A stretch of DNA of 64,000 bases from Caldalkalibacillus salinus (GCF_016745835.1 NZ_JAERVL010000015.1:124001-188000); one strand, 5' to 3'. Shown: positions 37,936-47,049, counted from the first letter of the stretch. Made by a program: numbers and translations. The notes: generated by a model not told the origin, from the letters alone.

Positions 37936-38040
37936 AAAAATACACCTCCCACAGATCTAGGCATGATATATGTATTATACATCATTCCCAAGAACGTGGG
38001 GAGGTGTACGCTTTGGTTTAATTTTACTGTCAGGCGTGTG

Positions 38041-38211
38041 GGGCTTCCCTCGAGTGTCTGTATAGGCAGCGCAGGAGTTCAGGCTACTTTAGGGGGCTCA
38101 TGCACCCCTACTCTATCACTCGAGCTTCGCCCAAATGTGACGCCGTAGGGGTACCTGATCTTTTGACTTCCGGGCATAGACGCCTACTCCTTCACTCGAG
38201 CTTCGCCCAAA
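38041..38211. repeat. Cluster of about 40-bp imperfect repeats around CACTCGAG
   Basis: Copies lie at 38094-38135 and 38172-38211 in the same orientation, sharing CACTCGAGCTTCGCCCAAA and CCTACTC-type flanks. A shorter, diverged copy lies inverted at 38041-38068. Inverted and direct copies could fold together into a large hairpin. The stretch lies downstream of the solute-binding gene and upstream of uvrC; no coding frame or T-run explains it. The rest of the 37936-38246 gap holds only the uvrC ribosome binding site. Confidence 0.7.
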
Positions 38212-38246
38212 GGATTCCATCGTTAGGAAGCGGCACTTGGTCATCT

Positions 38247-39485
38247 TTATTGACGTGCTTGCTCGATTGTTTCGGCGTAGCGGTCAAGGGTGGTTTGAGC
38301 CTCTTGCCCATCGATGACGATGTCCTGGAAGGCCCCTAGGATGGCCTTTTCGACTTCGGGCCAATATGGGACATTTCCTCTTGGTTCCGAGGATTGCAAT
38401 GCTTCGTTTACAGCATCAAAGTACGGTTGTTGCCACGCTTCAACTTGACCGTAAGCATCAGTGCGGACGGAGGGCCAGCCTAGTTTGCTCACTAAAGTTT
38501 CTTGGACCTCTTTTGACATGAGATATTGGGCAAATTCTAAGGCCAATGCTTTATTTGGGGCTCCTTTTGGTATGCCGATCACTTCACCACCTAGGGTGTG
38601 TGACTCTCCGGCGGGTCCTGCCCATCCGCTATACGCTTTGATTTCTTCTTTGCCACCTTCTTCAACGATCACATTCACACCAAAGGGCCAATTTTGTCCT
38701 AGGTAGACCGATTCATTTGCAAGATAAGTGTTCATTGTATTCCAAGTAGCGGTACGACTATCAGGCGCTAGATAGGGATATAATTCTTGTAAAAATTCAT
38801 AAGCGCGTACACTGCCCTCATCGTTAAGGACGTAAGGGTCTCCTCCACCGGCACGAATAAAGTTAAACAGGTGTAGCACGTGATCGATTTCTAAATTGGC
38901 TTTGACGGCGACTCGGCCAATGTCCTCTTCAGCATGAAACGTCTTCGCTACCTCTAGCAAGTCTTCCCACGATTGAGGTGGCGTTATATCGTATTCGTCA
39001 AACACCTTTTCATTGTAGTAGGTGATTTCAACGTTGGGTCTATAGGGTAAAAATAATAGTTTGTCATCAAAAGTAGAAACGTCTATCATGGCTTCAATTA
39101 CTTCGTCAGGAATGTTCTCTTTCTGATCTGTGAGATCATCCATCATATCACCGTCTACTAAACCATAGAGGTCATTCACATCCTGCGTAATCAGGTCGTA
39201 TGTCACTCTATCGGCTTCAATTTGGCCACGCAATTGATCCACCACATCCGCAGCTTCGGATTGGACAGCATTAATGGTCACGTTGTGCTTTTCCTCAAAT
39301 TCTGGAAATATATCCTGTCGCATCACTTCCCATTCATTTTCACCTAGTCCCATCACGACATTCAGTTCGTTCTCGTCTTGCATGGCCTGCTCTCCTCCGC
39401 CACAACCGATGGCAAAGAAAGCCATGGCAGCCAGAAGGCAACAAGTATACAACATTTTTGTCCTCTTTTTTACGTTATTCAACAT
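38247..39485 (-). CDS. Sugar ABC transporter substrate-binding lipoprotein
   Basis: A family 1 extracellular binding protein (412 aa). Signal peptide with lipobox AIGC, then an acidic linker and the binding fold (VVMGLGENEWEVMRQDIFPE; IPKGAPNKALALEFAQYLMS). The ATG at 39485 follows GGAGG by 7 bases; an in-frame ATG upstream overlaps that site. It is the last gene of the LacI-controlled alpha-glucoside operon, an unusual place for the binding protein. The exact sugar is inferred from the neighbouring glucosidase. Confidence 0.93.
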   Translation of the reverse strand: MLNNVKKRTKMLYTCCLLAAMAFFAIGCGGGEQAMQDENELNVVMGLGENEWEVMRQDIFPEFEEKHNVTINAVQSEAADVVDQLRGQIEADRVTYDLITQDVNDLYGLVDGDMMDDLTDQKENIPDEVIEAMIDVSTFDDKLLFLPYRPNVEITYYNEKVFDEYDITPPQSWEDLLEVAKTFHAEEDIGRVAVKANLEIDHVLHLFNFIRAGGGDPYVLNDEGSVRAYEFLQELYPYLAPDSRTATWNTMNTYLANESVYLGQNWPFGVNVIVEEGGKEEIKAYSGWAGPAGESHTLGGEVIGIPKGAPNKALALEFAQYLMSKEVQETLVSKLGWPSVRTDAYGQVEAWQQPYFDAVNEALQSSEPRGNVPYWPEVEKAILGAFQDIVIDGQEAQTTLDRYAETIEQARQ

Positions 39486-39574
39486 TATGACCTCCATTCA
39501 ATTGACTTATCTTATTTTATGTAAAGAGAGGTCTCCCCCTCTGTTACCCCCTTAATACTTTGTTATAAATCCTC

Positions 39575-40411
39575 TTATCCCTTAACAGAACCTGAAAGGA
39601 AGCCCGATTTCATGTACCTTTGTAGGAAAAAGGTGACAATAATTACGGGGATGGTCAGTATCATGGAGTAGGCGGCAGATTGGAACCAATCACCCCTGGA
39701 CACGTAATAATACGTCTGTAAAGGTAGCGTGTTTTCTGTATAGGTCAGGTATAATGCATATGTAAATTCATTCCATGAGTTTAACCACACAAACATTGCT
39801 CCTACTGCGATACCGGGCGCTGCAATAGGGAAGACCACCCTTTGGAGGGCTCCCCATCGGCTGGCGCCGTCTATTAAAGCTGCTTTTTCTAATTCTCTCG
39901 GAATCGTTTCAAAAGTCCCGACAAGAATCCAAGCTAAGAAAGGTAGGTTTGGTATCAGGTGAGCTAATATAAGTCCTACATACGAATCAGTGAGATCCCA
40001 ACGAATAAAGTTAACGGAAATAGGTAAGGCAATGCCCACATCTGGAAACATTCTTGTAAACAATAAAGAGAGTATAATACCGTAGCGGTAGGCTTTAGGC
40101 ATAAGCGAAATGACATAAGCAGCCGGTGCAGCTATTGCAATGGCAATGAGTGTCGCCACGGATGCAACCATAAAACTCTTCAGCAAAGGAGCCCAGAGAT
40201 TGCCAGCCTCAAATACGCGTACCCAATGATCAAATGTAAAGTTCTCAATGAGAAAAGGTGGATTTTGGGTTAATATATCCTGAGGCTCACTGACAGAAAT
40301 CTTAAACATGATATATACTGGCGCTAGCATGACAAAGCTAAATAATATGAGAAATGGAAACGTGCCATATCGACTGATGGCACCCCAAAGGTCCGTCTGC
40401 CTCGTCTTCAT
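39575..40411 (-). CDS. Sugar ABC transporter permease (MalG-like)
   Basis: A 278-residue inner-membrane subunit with six spans and the EAA motif EKAALIDGASRWGALQRVVFP. The start at 40411 (KTRQTDLWGA) follows a GGGG site. With the MalF-like partner it forms the channel for the binding protein. No ATPase gene is present in this locus, so a shared MsmX-type ATPase from elsewhere is likely to drive it. Confidence 0.93.
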   Translation of the reverse strand: MKTRQTDLWGAISRYGTFPFLILFSFVMLAPVYIMFKISVSEPQDILTQNPPFLIENFTFDHWVRVFEAGNLWAPLLKSFMVASVATLIAIAIAAPAAYVISLMPKAYRYGIILSLLFTRMFPDVGIALPISVNFIRWDLTDSYVGLILAHLIPNLPFLAWILVGTFETIPRELEKAALIDGASRWGALQRVVFPIAAPGIAVGAMFVWLNSWNEFTYALYLTYTENTLPLQTYYYVSRGDWFQSAAYSMILTIPVIIVTFFLQRYMKSGFLSGSVKG

Positions 40412-40429
40412 TTGAACACCCCTTTCCAC

Positions 40430-41278
40430 CTAAACATCTTTTTTTCTCTCAACAAATAAAAAGTAAATGATAATAAACACTATAATCATGAGCAGTAATA
40501 TCGTTGCTGCTGCTGCAGACGTATGCTCATTAAAAAAATCACGATATTCGGAATAAGCATAGGTCCCAATGACTGGGGTGTGGCGTCCAGCCAACACAAG
40601 CGGTAACTCAAAGATTCGGAACGCGTCAATGGCACGCAGAATCAAGGCCATTGTAATCGCTGGTTTTAATAAGGGCAGAGTGATATACCAAAAGTTCTGC
40701 CACGTGGTGGCACCGTCGATAGCTGATGCTTCATAAACATCCTCAGAAATACTCTCTAACCCCGATAAAAGTAATAAAATGACGATGGGAAGCACTTTCC
40801 ACATATCAGCAAAAATGATCATGAATAATGTTTTGAATCCACCTTCATTCCAAATGATGGGGGCTTCAATGATGTTGAAACGTTGTAGGAATAAATTAAA
40901 GTACCCGTTTGTGGAGAAGACGTAAAGCATGATGACCCCTGCCACGATGGTGGGAACCCCCATGGGAATTAACATTACGGTTCGGAAAAAACCCCGTCCT
41001 TTAAAGGCTCGTTTTAACAACAGAGCGATAGATAACGCAACCGATAATTGTAGCGCTAACCCCACAATGGTAATGACGATGGTGTTTGAGAAGGCTTTCT
41101 TAAAACCCTGCTGACTCATAATATAAACATAATTACTTAAGTCATAGGTATTTGTGCTTGCATTAACAAAGCTGAGCCGAATGGTCTCTAAAACCGGTAC
41201 GAGCGAAAACCCCAATATGTATAAGACCAATGGCAACACCATGACGATTTCAAGCCTATATCGTTTAACCCAAGCCAC
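40430..41278 (-). CDS. Sugar ABC transporter permease (MalF-like)
   Basis: A 282-residue permease with six spans and the EAA-loop segment YEASAIDGATTWQNFWYITLP. Like other Gram-positive MalF-type subunits it lacks the large periplasmic loop of E. coli MalF. The start is GTG after a G-rich ribosome binding site. It is the first structural gene after the operator at 41314-41333. Confidence 0.93.
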   Translation of the reverse strand: MAWVKRYRLEIVMVLPLVLYILGFSLVPVLETIRLSFVNASTNTYDLSNYVYIMSQQGFKKAFSNTIVITIVGLALQLSVALSIALLLKRAFKGRGFFRTVMLIPMGVPTIVAGVIMLYVFSTNGYFNLFLQRFNIIEAPIIWNEGGFKTLFMIIFADMWKVLPIVILLLLSGLESISEDVYEASAIDGATTWQNFWYITLPLLKPAITMALILRAIDAFRIFELPLVLAGRHTPVIGTYAYSEYRDFFNEHTSAAAATILLLMIIVFIIIYFLFVERKKDV

Positions 41279-41313
41279 TGTATCCCCCCCTTGCTCAATT
41301 TAACATGTTTTAT

Positions 41314-41333
41314 TTTTGAAAAGGTTTTCAAAA
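41314..41333. promoter_or_regulatory. LacI-type operator of the alpha-glucoside transport operon
   Basis: TTTTGAAAAGGTTTTCAAAA has 9-base inverted arms separated by GG. It sits about 35 bases upstream of the MalF-like start. The same core, TGAAAAGGTTTTCA, recurs at 42649-42662 before the glucosidase gene. A-T rich palindromes of this sort are typical targets of LacI-family sugar repressors, and the gene next to it encodes one. Confidence 0.7.
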
Positions 41334-41417
41334 GGTTGCCCTAAAATTTTACCAACATTCTGATATTAATGTTTGGTCGTTGTACCATCAATAGCACAAA
41401 TTAAAACTTTGTAGGAG

Positions 41418-41443
41418 AGTCAAGGCACTAGGGTGCCTTGACT
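41418..41443 (-). terminator. Perfect hairpin over the lacI-type gene stop codon
   Basis: AGTCAAGGCAC and GTGCCTTGACT form an 11-bp perfect stem with a 4-base loop and include the repressor's stop codon. No T-run follows at once, so it may be a weak terminator or an RNA-stabilising structure between the repressor and the transport genes. Confidence 0.5.
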
Positions 41444-42435
41444 GAATCCCTTATCACCAACTGATGTGGTAAATAGGTTCTTAACTCATCGACCTCCCCT
41501 TTCGAAAGGAGCATCTCTAGCTTATTAACAGCCTCGTAACCTATAGCATGAAGAGGCTGTGACACTGTCGTCAATTTAGGGATGCACACGTGAGCTAGTC
41601 TCGTATTATCATAGCCCATTACAGACACATCCTCTGGCACGTTTATGCCTATAGAATCTAGATATGAAATTGCGCCTAACGCCATCTCATCACTTGCACA
41701 TAAGACGGCACTGAGCTTATCATTGAGTTGATAAAGTTCCTCCATAGCCTCGTAGCCATCTTCATACCGGTAATGACCATATACGACGTTTCTTTCAACA
41801 GAGTGTGGTAGATCGTGCATACGCATCGCCCTTAGAAATCCCTGCATTCTTGGAAGCCCTGCTATGGGGTCATGGGAAGGACCGCTAATCATACCAATAT
41901 GTCGGTGTCCCATCTTAATCAGATACGCTGTGGCATCATAACTTGCGGGCTCATCATTCACTTTAACCGACGGTAACTCGTAATCATGAGAATGTGTTGC
42001 GGCGAGCACCACAGGGATCTGAAGTTCCTTTAACAGTTCATAGTAGTCAGGATAGACCGGCTCGCTTGTAAATATCATTCCATCTACCTGTTTCTCTTTT
42101 AAAATCTTGAAGTAGGACATCATACGTTCTTTGTTAAGATCCGTATTGCAAATGACGAGATTCTGGCCCGTTTCGTGTGCAGCATCCTCCATTCCCCTAA
42201 ACACTTCAGCGAAAACGAGATTTGATACGTCCGGTATTAAGACGCCTAACGAGTGGGTACGCTTTTGAATGAGGCCACGGGCTAGTGCATTAGGGTGGTA
42301 TCCTAGCGTTTCAATCACTTTTAGCACCTTTTCCCGCTTTGTCTCAGTCACTAGCTCAGGGGTATTTAACACCCTTGATACGGTGCTAATAGACACACCA
42401 GATCGTTTAGCAACATCTTTTATTGTAGGTTTCAT
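41428..42435 (-). CDS. LacI-family transcriptional repressor
   Basis: A 335-residue repressor. The N-terminal helix-turn-helix is TIKDVAKRSGVSISTVSRVL with the hinge helix NALARGLIQ. The rest is a periplasmic-binding-protein-like effector domain (LGVLIPDVSNLVFAEVFRGM). The ATG at 42435 has AAGGAG 7 bases upstream. It lies between the transport operon and the divergent glucosidase. Matching operators before both suggest it controls both; the inducer is probably an alpha-glucoside. Confidence 0.93.
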   Translation of the reverse strand: MKPTIKDVAKRSGVSISTVSRVLNTPELVTETKREKVLKVIETLGYHPNALARGLIQKRTHSLGVLIPDVSNLVFAEVFRGMEDAAHETGQNLVICNTDLNKERMMSYFKILKEKQVDGMIFTSEPVYPDYYELLKELQIPVVLAATHSHDYELPSVKVNDEPASYDATAYLIKMGHRHIGMISGPSHDPIAGLPRMQGFLRAMRMHDLPHSVERNVVYGHYRYEDGYEAMEELYQLNDKLSAVLCASDEMALGAISYLDSIGINVPEDVSVMGYDNTRLAHVCIPKLTTVSQPLHAIGYEAVNKLEMLLSKGEVDELRTYLPHQLVIRDSVKAP

Positions 42436-42638
42436 CTCCTGACTCCTTACATGATTAAACATTATTAAAGGTTATGCGCAAAAATAAGATCGTGTTGTAG
42501 TGTTTATAAAGTTAGCTGAATAATTGAAGAGATTAGTAGAAACATATCATTTATGCGGGTTCTTGACATGAGGTGTATAGATTTAATCATTCAGAGTCAT
42601 CTTGTGAGGAAAAAGCTTGCTGTATTCGTAGGTGATTA

Positions 42639-42647
42639 TGCTATAAT
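42639..42647 (+). promoter_or_regulatory. Extended -10 promoter of the oligo-1,6-glucosidase gene
   Basis: TGCTATAAT is a perfect extended -10 element. The operator at 42649 starts two bases after it, covering the expected transcription start. The leader to the glucosidase ATG would be about 195 bases, AT-rich and without an evident structure. Confidence 0.55.
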
Positions 42648-42648
42648 A

Positions 42649-42662
42649 TGAAAAGGTTTTCA
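42649..42662. promoter_or_regulatory. LacI-type operator before the glucosidase gene
   Basis: TGAAAAGGTTTTCA matches the core of the operator at 41314-41333. Its position just after the extended -10 fits repression by blocking RNA polymerase. No third copy was noticed in the locus. Confidence 0.65.
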
Positions 42663-42848
42663 GTAATATAATAGCGCTTTCTATTTCTTCGGTCAACTGT
42701 TTAGTTTGATTTAAAATATAAAAACTTACTTATATTATTTAATAGATGTGTTCATAGAGATTTTTGAGTTATTTTATTTTTTTGTTTTGTTATTTTTTAC
42801 ATTTATATGTTGACAGATGATAGTGACAATCATAAGGGAGGCATCAGT

Positions 42849-44495
42849 ATGAAACGTACGTGGTGGAAGGAATCTGTGGTATATCAAGTTTATTGGCGGA
42901 GTTTTAAAGATACGACAGGGAACGGCTATGGGGATTTGCAAGGTGTCCTTGAGAAACTGGATTACATAAAAGATTTAGGGGTAGATATCATTTGGCTCAA
43001 CCCCATTTACGAATCACCGGACAAAGACAACGGGTATGATATATCCGATTATCGTAAGGTGATGGACAAAGCTGGTGATATGCAAACGTGGGAAACACTT
43101 CTAGAAGAGATTCATCGTAAGGGTATGAAATTAATCATGGACCTCGTGGTCAACCATACTTCTGACCAGCATCCATGGTTCTTGGAATCCCGTTCATCCC
43201 TAGACAATCCAAAACGTGATTGGTATATATGGCAAGATCCAAAAGAAGATGGTCAGCCCCCTAGCAACTGGCAATCTTATTTTACGCCTTCAACATGGAC
43301 ATATGATGAGCAAACGAAACAATATTACTTTCACTCTTTTGCTGTGGAGCAGCCCGATCTAAACTGGAAGAATCCTGAAGTCAGACATGCCATCTACGAC
43401 ATGATGCGCTTTTGGCTAGATAAAGGGATTGACGGCTTTCGAATGGATGTTATTAATTTACTAGCAAAAATCGATGGTTTCCCGGATGTGGATGAACCTG
43501 AAGATCGGCGTTATCTAGGCAATAATCCCGGGATACATGATTACCTGCAAGAAATGCATCGGGAAGTGCTGCAGCACTATGATGTGATGACCGTGGGTGA
43601 GATTCCTTTTGTTACGCCGGAGGATGGGGTCAAGTATGTAGGAGAGGATCGTAACGAGTTAGATACTTTGTTTCACTTTGAAGTGGCTGATGATATGCCC
43701 ACATGGGATATGCTTCGCTTCAAGGACATTCAAAAGAAATGGTATGAAGGCCTCAAGGGGTGTGGATGGAACTCTCAATTTCTCAATAACCATGATCACA
43801 CCCGCCAAGTCACTCGTTATGGAAATGATGGTGAGTATCGAGTAGAATCGGCAAAGCTACTCGGGACAATGGTTCACACGCTTCCCGGTATGCCGTACAT
43901 TTATCAAGGGGAAGAAATCGGAATGACCGGTGTTCGATTCGATTCCATTAACGATTATCAGGATATTATGATGAAAAACAAATACCATGAGGAAGTGAAC
44001 AGGGGGCGTAACCCGAACGAGGTGTTAGAAGCACTTATCCCCTTAAGTAGGGATAATTCAAGAACCCCAATGCAGTGGAATGATACTGAGAATGCGGGCT
44101 TTACCACAGGAAAACCATGGATGAACATCAATCCAAATTATAAAAAGATCAATGTTGAGCAAGCCCAAAACGATCCAAATTCCGTGTATTACTATTACAA
44201 AACATTGATTGCCTTAAGGAAAAAGCATGACGTCATGGTCTATGGCGATTACAAGGATTGGAGTGAGGATGATCCTAACGTGTATGCCTATACCCGCTCA
44301 CGCCACGGGGTGACTTGGCTGATCGTCTTAAACCATTCAGATGAATTATGTGAGTATCAACTTCCTTCAGAGCTTCAGAAGCCTCGCTCGTTAATTTTAG
44401 GAAATTATGCTAAAGAAGCTGAGTGTGAAGATGGAGAGCGACTCACCCTTCGGCCTCACGAAGCTAGAATTTACAATATTCTACTTCATAGTTAG
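42849..44495 (+). CDS. Oligo-1,6-glucosidase / alpha-glucosidase (GH13)
   Basis: A 548-residue cytosolic GH13 enzyme. The nucleophile is Asp200 (GFRMDVIN), the acid/base is Glu251 (TVGEIP), and the third carboxylate is Asp316 (NNHDH). QPDLNW is the subfamily 31 marker, and valine directly after the nucleophile is the residue associated with alpha-1,6 specificity in isomaltases. The ATG at 42849 (MKRTWWKE) follows GGGAGG by 7 bases. It is divergent from the repressor and should split the glucoside brought in by the adjacent transporter. Confidence 0.93.
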   Translation: MKRTWWKESVVYQVYWRSFKDTTGNGYGDLQGVLEKLDYIKDLGVDIIWLNPIYESPDKDNGYDISDYRKVMDKAGDMQTWETLLEEIHRKGMKLIMDLVVNHTSDQHPWFLESRSSLDNPKRDWYIWQDPKEDGQPPSNWQSYFTPSTWTYDEQTKQYYFHSFAVEQPDLNWKNPEVRHAIYDMMRFWLDKGIDGFRMDVINLLAKIDGFPDVDEPEDRRYLGNNPGIHDYLQEMHREVLQHYDVMTVGEIPFVTPEDGVKYVGEDRNELDTLFHFEVADDMPTWDMLRFKDIQKKWYEGLKGCGWNSQFLNNHDHTRQVTRYGNDGEYRVESAKLLGTMVHTLPGMPYIYQGEEIGMTGVRFDSINDYQDIMMKNKYHEEVNRGRNPNEVLEALIPLSRDNSRTPMQWNDTENAGFTTGKPWMNINPNYKKINVEQAQNDPNSVYYYYKTLIALRKKHDVMVYGDYKDWSEDDPNVYAYTRSRHGVTWLIVLNHSDELCEYQLPSELQKPRSLILGNYAKEAECEDGERLTLRPHEARIYNILLHS

Positions 44496-44633
44496 GTTCC
44501 AGGTGAGATAAAGAAAGGGCTAGCTGCACAATTTTAAGATATAGACGTAAGCATAGTGTTTTTCAAAAAAATGGGGATACTCGATATCTGTACATGAGAT
44601 ACTGAACTAGATCGTTCGACGCATCATCAGTTT

Positions 44634-44668
44634 AAATAAAAAACCGTATCACGTTAATGATACGGTTT
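44634..44668 (-). terminator. Terminator after trxA
   Basis: On the minus strand AAACCGTATC and GATACGGTTT form a 10-bp stem with an 8-base loop, followed by TTTATTTAAAC. It also ends the intergenic space shared with the convergent glucosidase gene. Confidence 0.8.
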
Positions 44669-44709
44669 GAACATTCATTTGATCAAATCATTTATTTGTT
44701 TCATACGTC

Positions 44710-45027
44710 TTACAGATGCTGTTCAACCTTCTCTACTAGCGCTTCCTTTGGTTGCCCTGCGCCAACAATTTTATCCACTACTTCACTATTTTTTAGTACC
44801 AATAAAGTAGGTATACTCATAATCCCGAACTCGGAAGCCGTTTCAGGATTATCGTCCACATTGACCTTGACGATTTTAAGTTTGTCACCTAATTCTTGAT
44901 CTATTTCTTCAAGCATTGGTGCAATCATACGGCAAGGGCCACACCATGGTGCCCAGAAATCGACGAGAACTGTACCATTTTCAACCTCTGATTTGAAACT
45001 CTGATCTGATGCCTCTATAAGTGCCAT
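44710..45027 (-). CDS. trxA: Thioredoxin
   Basis: A 105-residue thioredoxin, the general cytosolic disulfide reductant. The active site is WAPWCGPCRM and the cis-proline is in SIPTLLV. Length and sequence are standard. It lies between uvrC/lysC and etfA, as in B. subtilis, although the glucoside locus has been inserted on the uvrC side. Confidence 0.97.
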   Translation of the reverse strand: MALIEASDQSFKSEVENGTVLVDFWAPWCGPCRMIAPMLEEIDQELGDKLKIVKVNVDDNPETASEFGIMSIPTLLVLKNSEVVDKIVGAGQPKEALVEKVEQHL

Positions 45028-45121
45028 AGCACAATAGCCTCCTCTTCACATCCACTTATGTGTGATGGTGATGAATCAAATTATATCACTGTACCACATT
45101 TATTTCCAAGGGGATGCTCAA

Positions 45122-46102
45122 TTATGATGAGTGGGCTAATACTTTTTTGAACTCTTCAGTCAAAAGTGGAACGACTTCAAACAGATCGCCGACAATCCCG
45201 TAATCAGCCACTTTAAAGATCTCTGCCTCTGGGTCTTTATTGATAGCGACAATGACCTTAGAGTTTGACATCCCCGCTAAGTGCTGAATGGCTCCTGATA
45301 TCCCACAAGCGATATACAAATCTGGGGTTACGACCTTCCCTGTTTGGCCAATTTGTAGTGCATAATCACAATATTCAGCATCACATGCGCCTCTGGAAGC
45401 ACCAACAGCGGCACCTAGTACTTCTGCCAATTCTTCGAGTGGCTTAAAGCCATCAGCGCTCTTGACACCTCGACCGCCGGAGACGATGACACGGGCTTCA
45501 GACAAATCTACACCGCCACTCGTTTGTTTGACAACTTCTTTCACCACTGTACGTAAATCTTTCACCTCGACTGTTAACTCATTAACGAAAGCAGCACGGG
45601 ATTCATCAGCCTCAAGTGCGGTGATATTATTAGGTCTGATGGTGGCAACTATAGTGCCAGACGTGATTTTCTTTTTAGCAAAAGCTTTACCGGAATAAAT
45701 AGGACGTGTGAATACGGGCTCATCATCTTCTATATCTACAGCGGTGCAATCAGCAATCAGTCCCCAGTCTTTCTTAGCCGCTATCCGAGGGGCTAAATCC
45801 TTGCCTATAGAAGTATGCCCCAAGAGTATGGCGTCTGGTTTAACATGATCAATGACTTGCAGGAGCCCTTGCGTATATCCATCCGTTGTATAGGTGTCTA
45901 GTTGATCGTGCTTTACGGTTATGACCTCATCCGCTCCATGATGTGTCAAGACTGTACTATACTGATCCACTTTTGATCCAAATACAGATACAAGCACTTT
46001 CCCACCATGGCTTATCTTTTGAGCAGCTGCGATTGCTTCTAGTGTGACGTTTCTTAATTGTCCGTCTTTTTCTTCAGCTAATAGTAATACTGTTCTACTC
46101 AT
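45122..46102 (-). CDS. etfA: Electron transfer flavoprotein alpha subunit
   Basis: EtfA (326 aa) holds the FAD and accepts electrons from acyl-CoA dehydrogenases. The C-terminal FAD domain contains ARVIVSGGRGVKSADGF, GASRGACDAEYCDYALQIGQ and ISGAIQHLAGM. It follows etfB by 15 bases on the same strand; the two form the heterodimer. Confidence 0.97.
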   Translation of the reverse strand: MSRTVLLLAEEKDGQLRNVTLEAIAAAQKISHGGKVLVSVFGSKVDQYSTVLTHHGADEVITVKHDQLDTYTTDGYTQGLLQVIDHVKPDAILLGHTSIGKDLAPRIAAKKDWGLIADCTAVDIEDDEPVFTRPIYSGKAFAKKKITSGTIVATIRPNNITALEADESRAAFVNELTVEVKDLRTVVKEVVKQTSGGVDLSEARVIVSGGRGVKSADGFKPLEELAEVLGAAVGASRGACDAEYCDYALQIGQTGKVVTPDLYIACGISGAIQHLAGMSNSKVIVAINKDPEAEIFKVADYGIVGDLFEVVPLLTEEFKKVLAHSS

Positions 46103-46117
46103 GGCTATTCTCCTCCT

Positions 46118-46882
46118 TTATAGCACTTTCGCTTCGTGACTTAAAAGTTCAACCAGTTCCTTCACTTTCTCTTCCGTTTCACCTTCTAAGATACGGCCTG
46201 CCTCTTTCTTTGGCGGTAAAGATAATGAGACAACCTCTGTTTTGGATGACAGATCATCTGGTAGACTGACATCCTCAGATGTGATCCGTTCCAGTGGTTT
46301 CTTTTTAGCCTTCATGATGCCAGGCAATGAAGGATATCTCGGTTCGTTCAGTCCCTGTTGAGCAGTGAAGAGTGCAGGAAGTGTTGTTTCAATGACTTCA
46401 AGATCTCCTTCTACATCTTTTTCAGCAATCGCTTTAGTCCCCTCTACCGTGAGTTTCGTAATGGTTGTCACCTGTGGGATGTCTAGTAATTCAGCTACCC
46501 TCGGCGCCACTTGTCCTGCACCATTATCAACGGAGACGTTACCTCCCAGGATGATGTCATACGATTCACGTTTAGCGACTTCTGCAATGACATGAGAGAC
46601 CTTAAATTCATCTCCAAATAGCGCTTCGTCCCCTATTAAAATGCCCTTGTCTGCTCCCATCGCTAAGGCTGTTCTTAACTCTTTTTCCCCATCCTCTGGG
46701 CCCAAAGATAGAACGGTGACTTCCCCACCGTGGTCATCTCTCAACTTGATCGCTTCTTCTATGGCATACTCATCATATGGGTTAATGATGAATTCTACGC
46801 TTTCTTCACTTATTTGATTATCTTCGATTACTATTTTCTCTTCGGTATCGAATGTACGCTTCATGAGTACTAAAATATTCAT
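46118..46882 (-). CDS. etfB: Electron transfer flavoprotein beta subunit
   Basis: EtfB (254 aa) binds AMP and pairs with EtfA. The sequence has NPYDEYAIEEAIKLRD, GADKGILIGDEALFG and DNGAGQVAPRVAELL, followed by the family-specific segment EPRYPSLPGIMKAKKKPLE. Transcription probably starts from its own promoter, since a 256-bp gap with a FadR-like operator separates it from the hydratase gene. Confidence 0.97.
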   Translation of the reverse strand: MNILVLMKRTFDTEEKIVIEDNQISEESVEFIINPYDEYAIEEAIKLRDDHGGEVTVLSLGPEDGEKELRTALAMGADKGILIGDEALFGDEFKVSHVIAEVAKRESYDIILGGNVSVDNGAGQVAPRVAELLDIPQVTTITKLTVEGTKAIAEKDVEGDLEVIETTLPALFTAQQGLNEPRYPSLPGIMKAKKKPLERITSEDVSLPDDLSSKTEVVSLSLPPKKEAGRILEGETEEKVKELVELLSHEAKVL

Positions 46883-47031
46883 GACTTTCCCTCCTTAACG
46901 GATTACATTAATGGATTACATTACGGTTTACTCTAAAGGTATATGATAAAACGAGTGTTTCATGCTGATGAGCTTTTCCTCTCTCCCAACTGAGCGCTTA
47001 GTCAGTTTAAGCGTATGCAAAAGATAATAAA

Positions 47032-47049
47032 TGAGTGAGCATTCATTCA
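47032..47049. promoter_or_regulatory. FadR-like operator upstream of etfB
   Basis: TGAGTGAGCATTCATTCA has half-sites TGAGTGA and TCATTCA, matching the TGAATGA...TCATTCA pattern of the Bacillus FadR (YsiA) box. It lies about 150 bases before etfB, near a TTGACT hexamer on the minus strand (47064-47069). A second near-palindrome, CTGAGCGCTTAG, lies about 35 bases further toward etfB. Confidence 0.6.

Noticed and set aside
38041-38211. CRISPR array
   Set aside because: There are only two direct copies of about 40 bp plus one inverted diverged copy, with no regular spacers and no cas genes.
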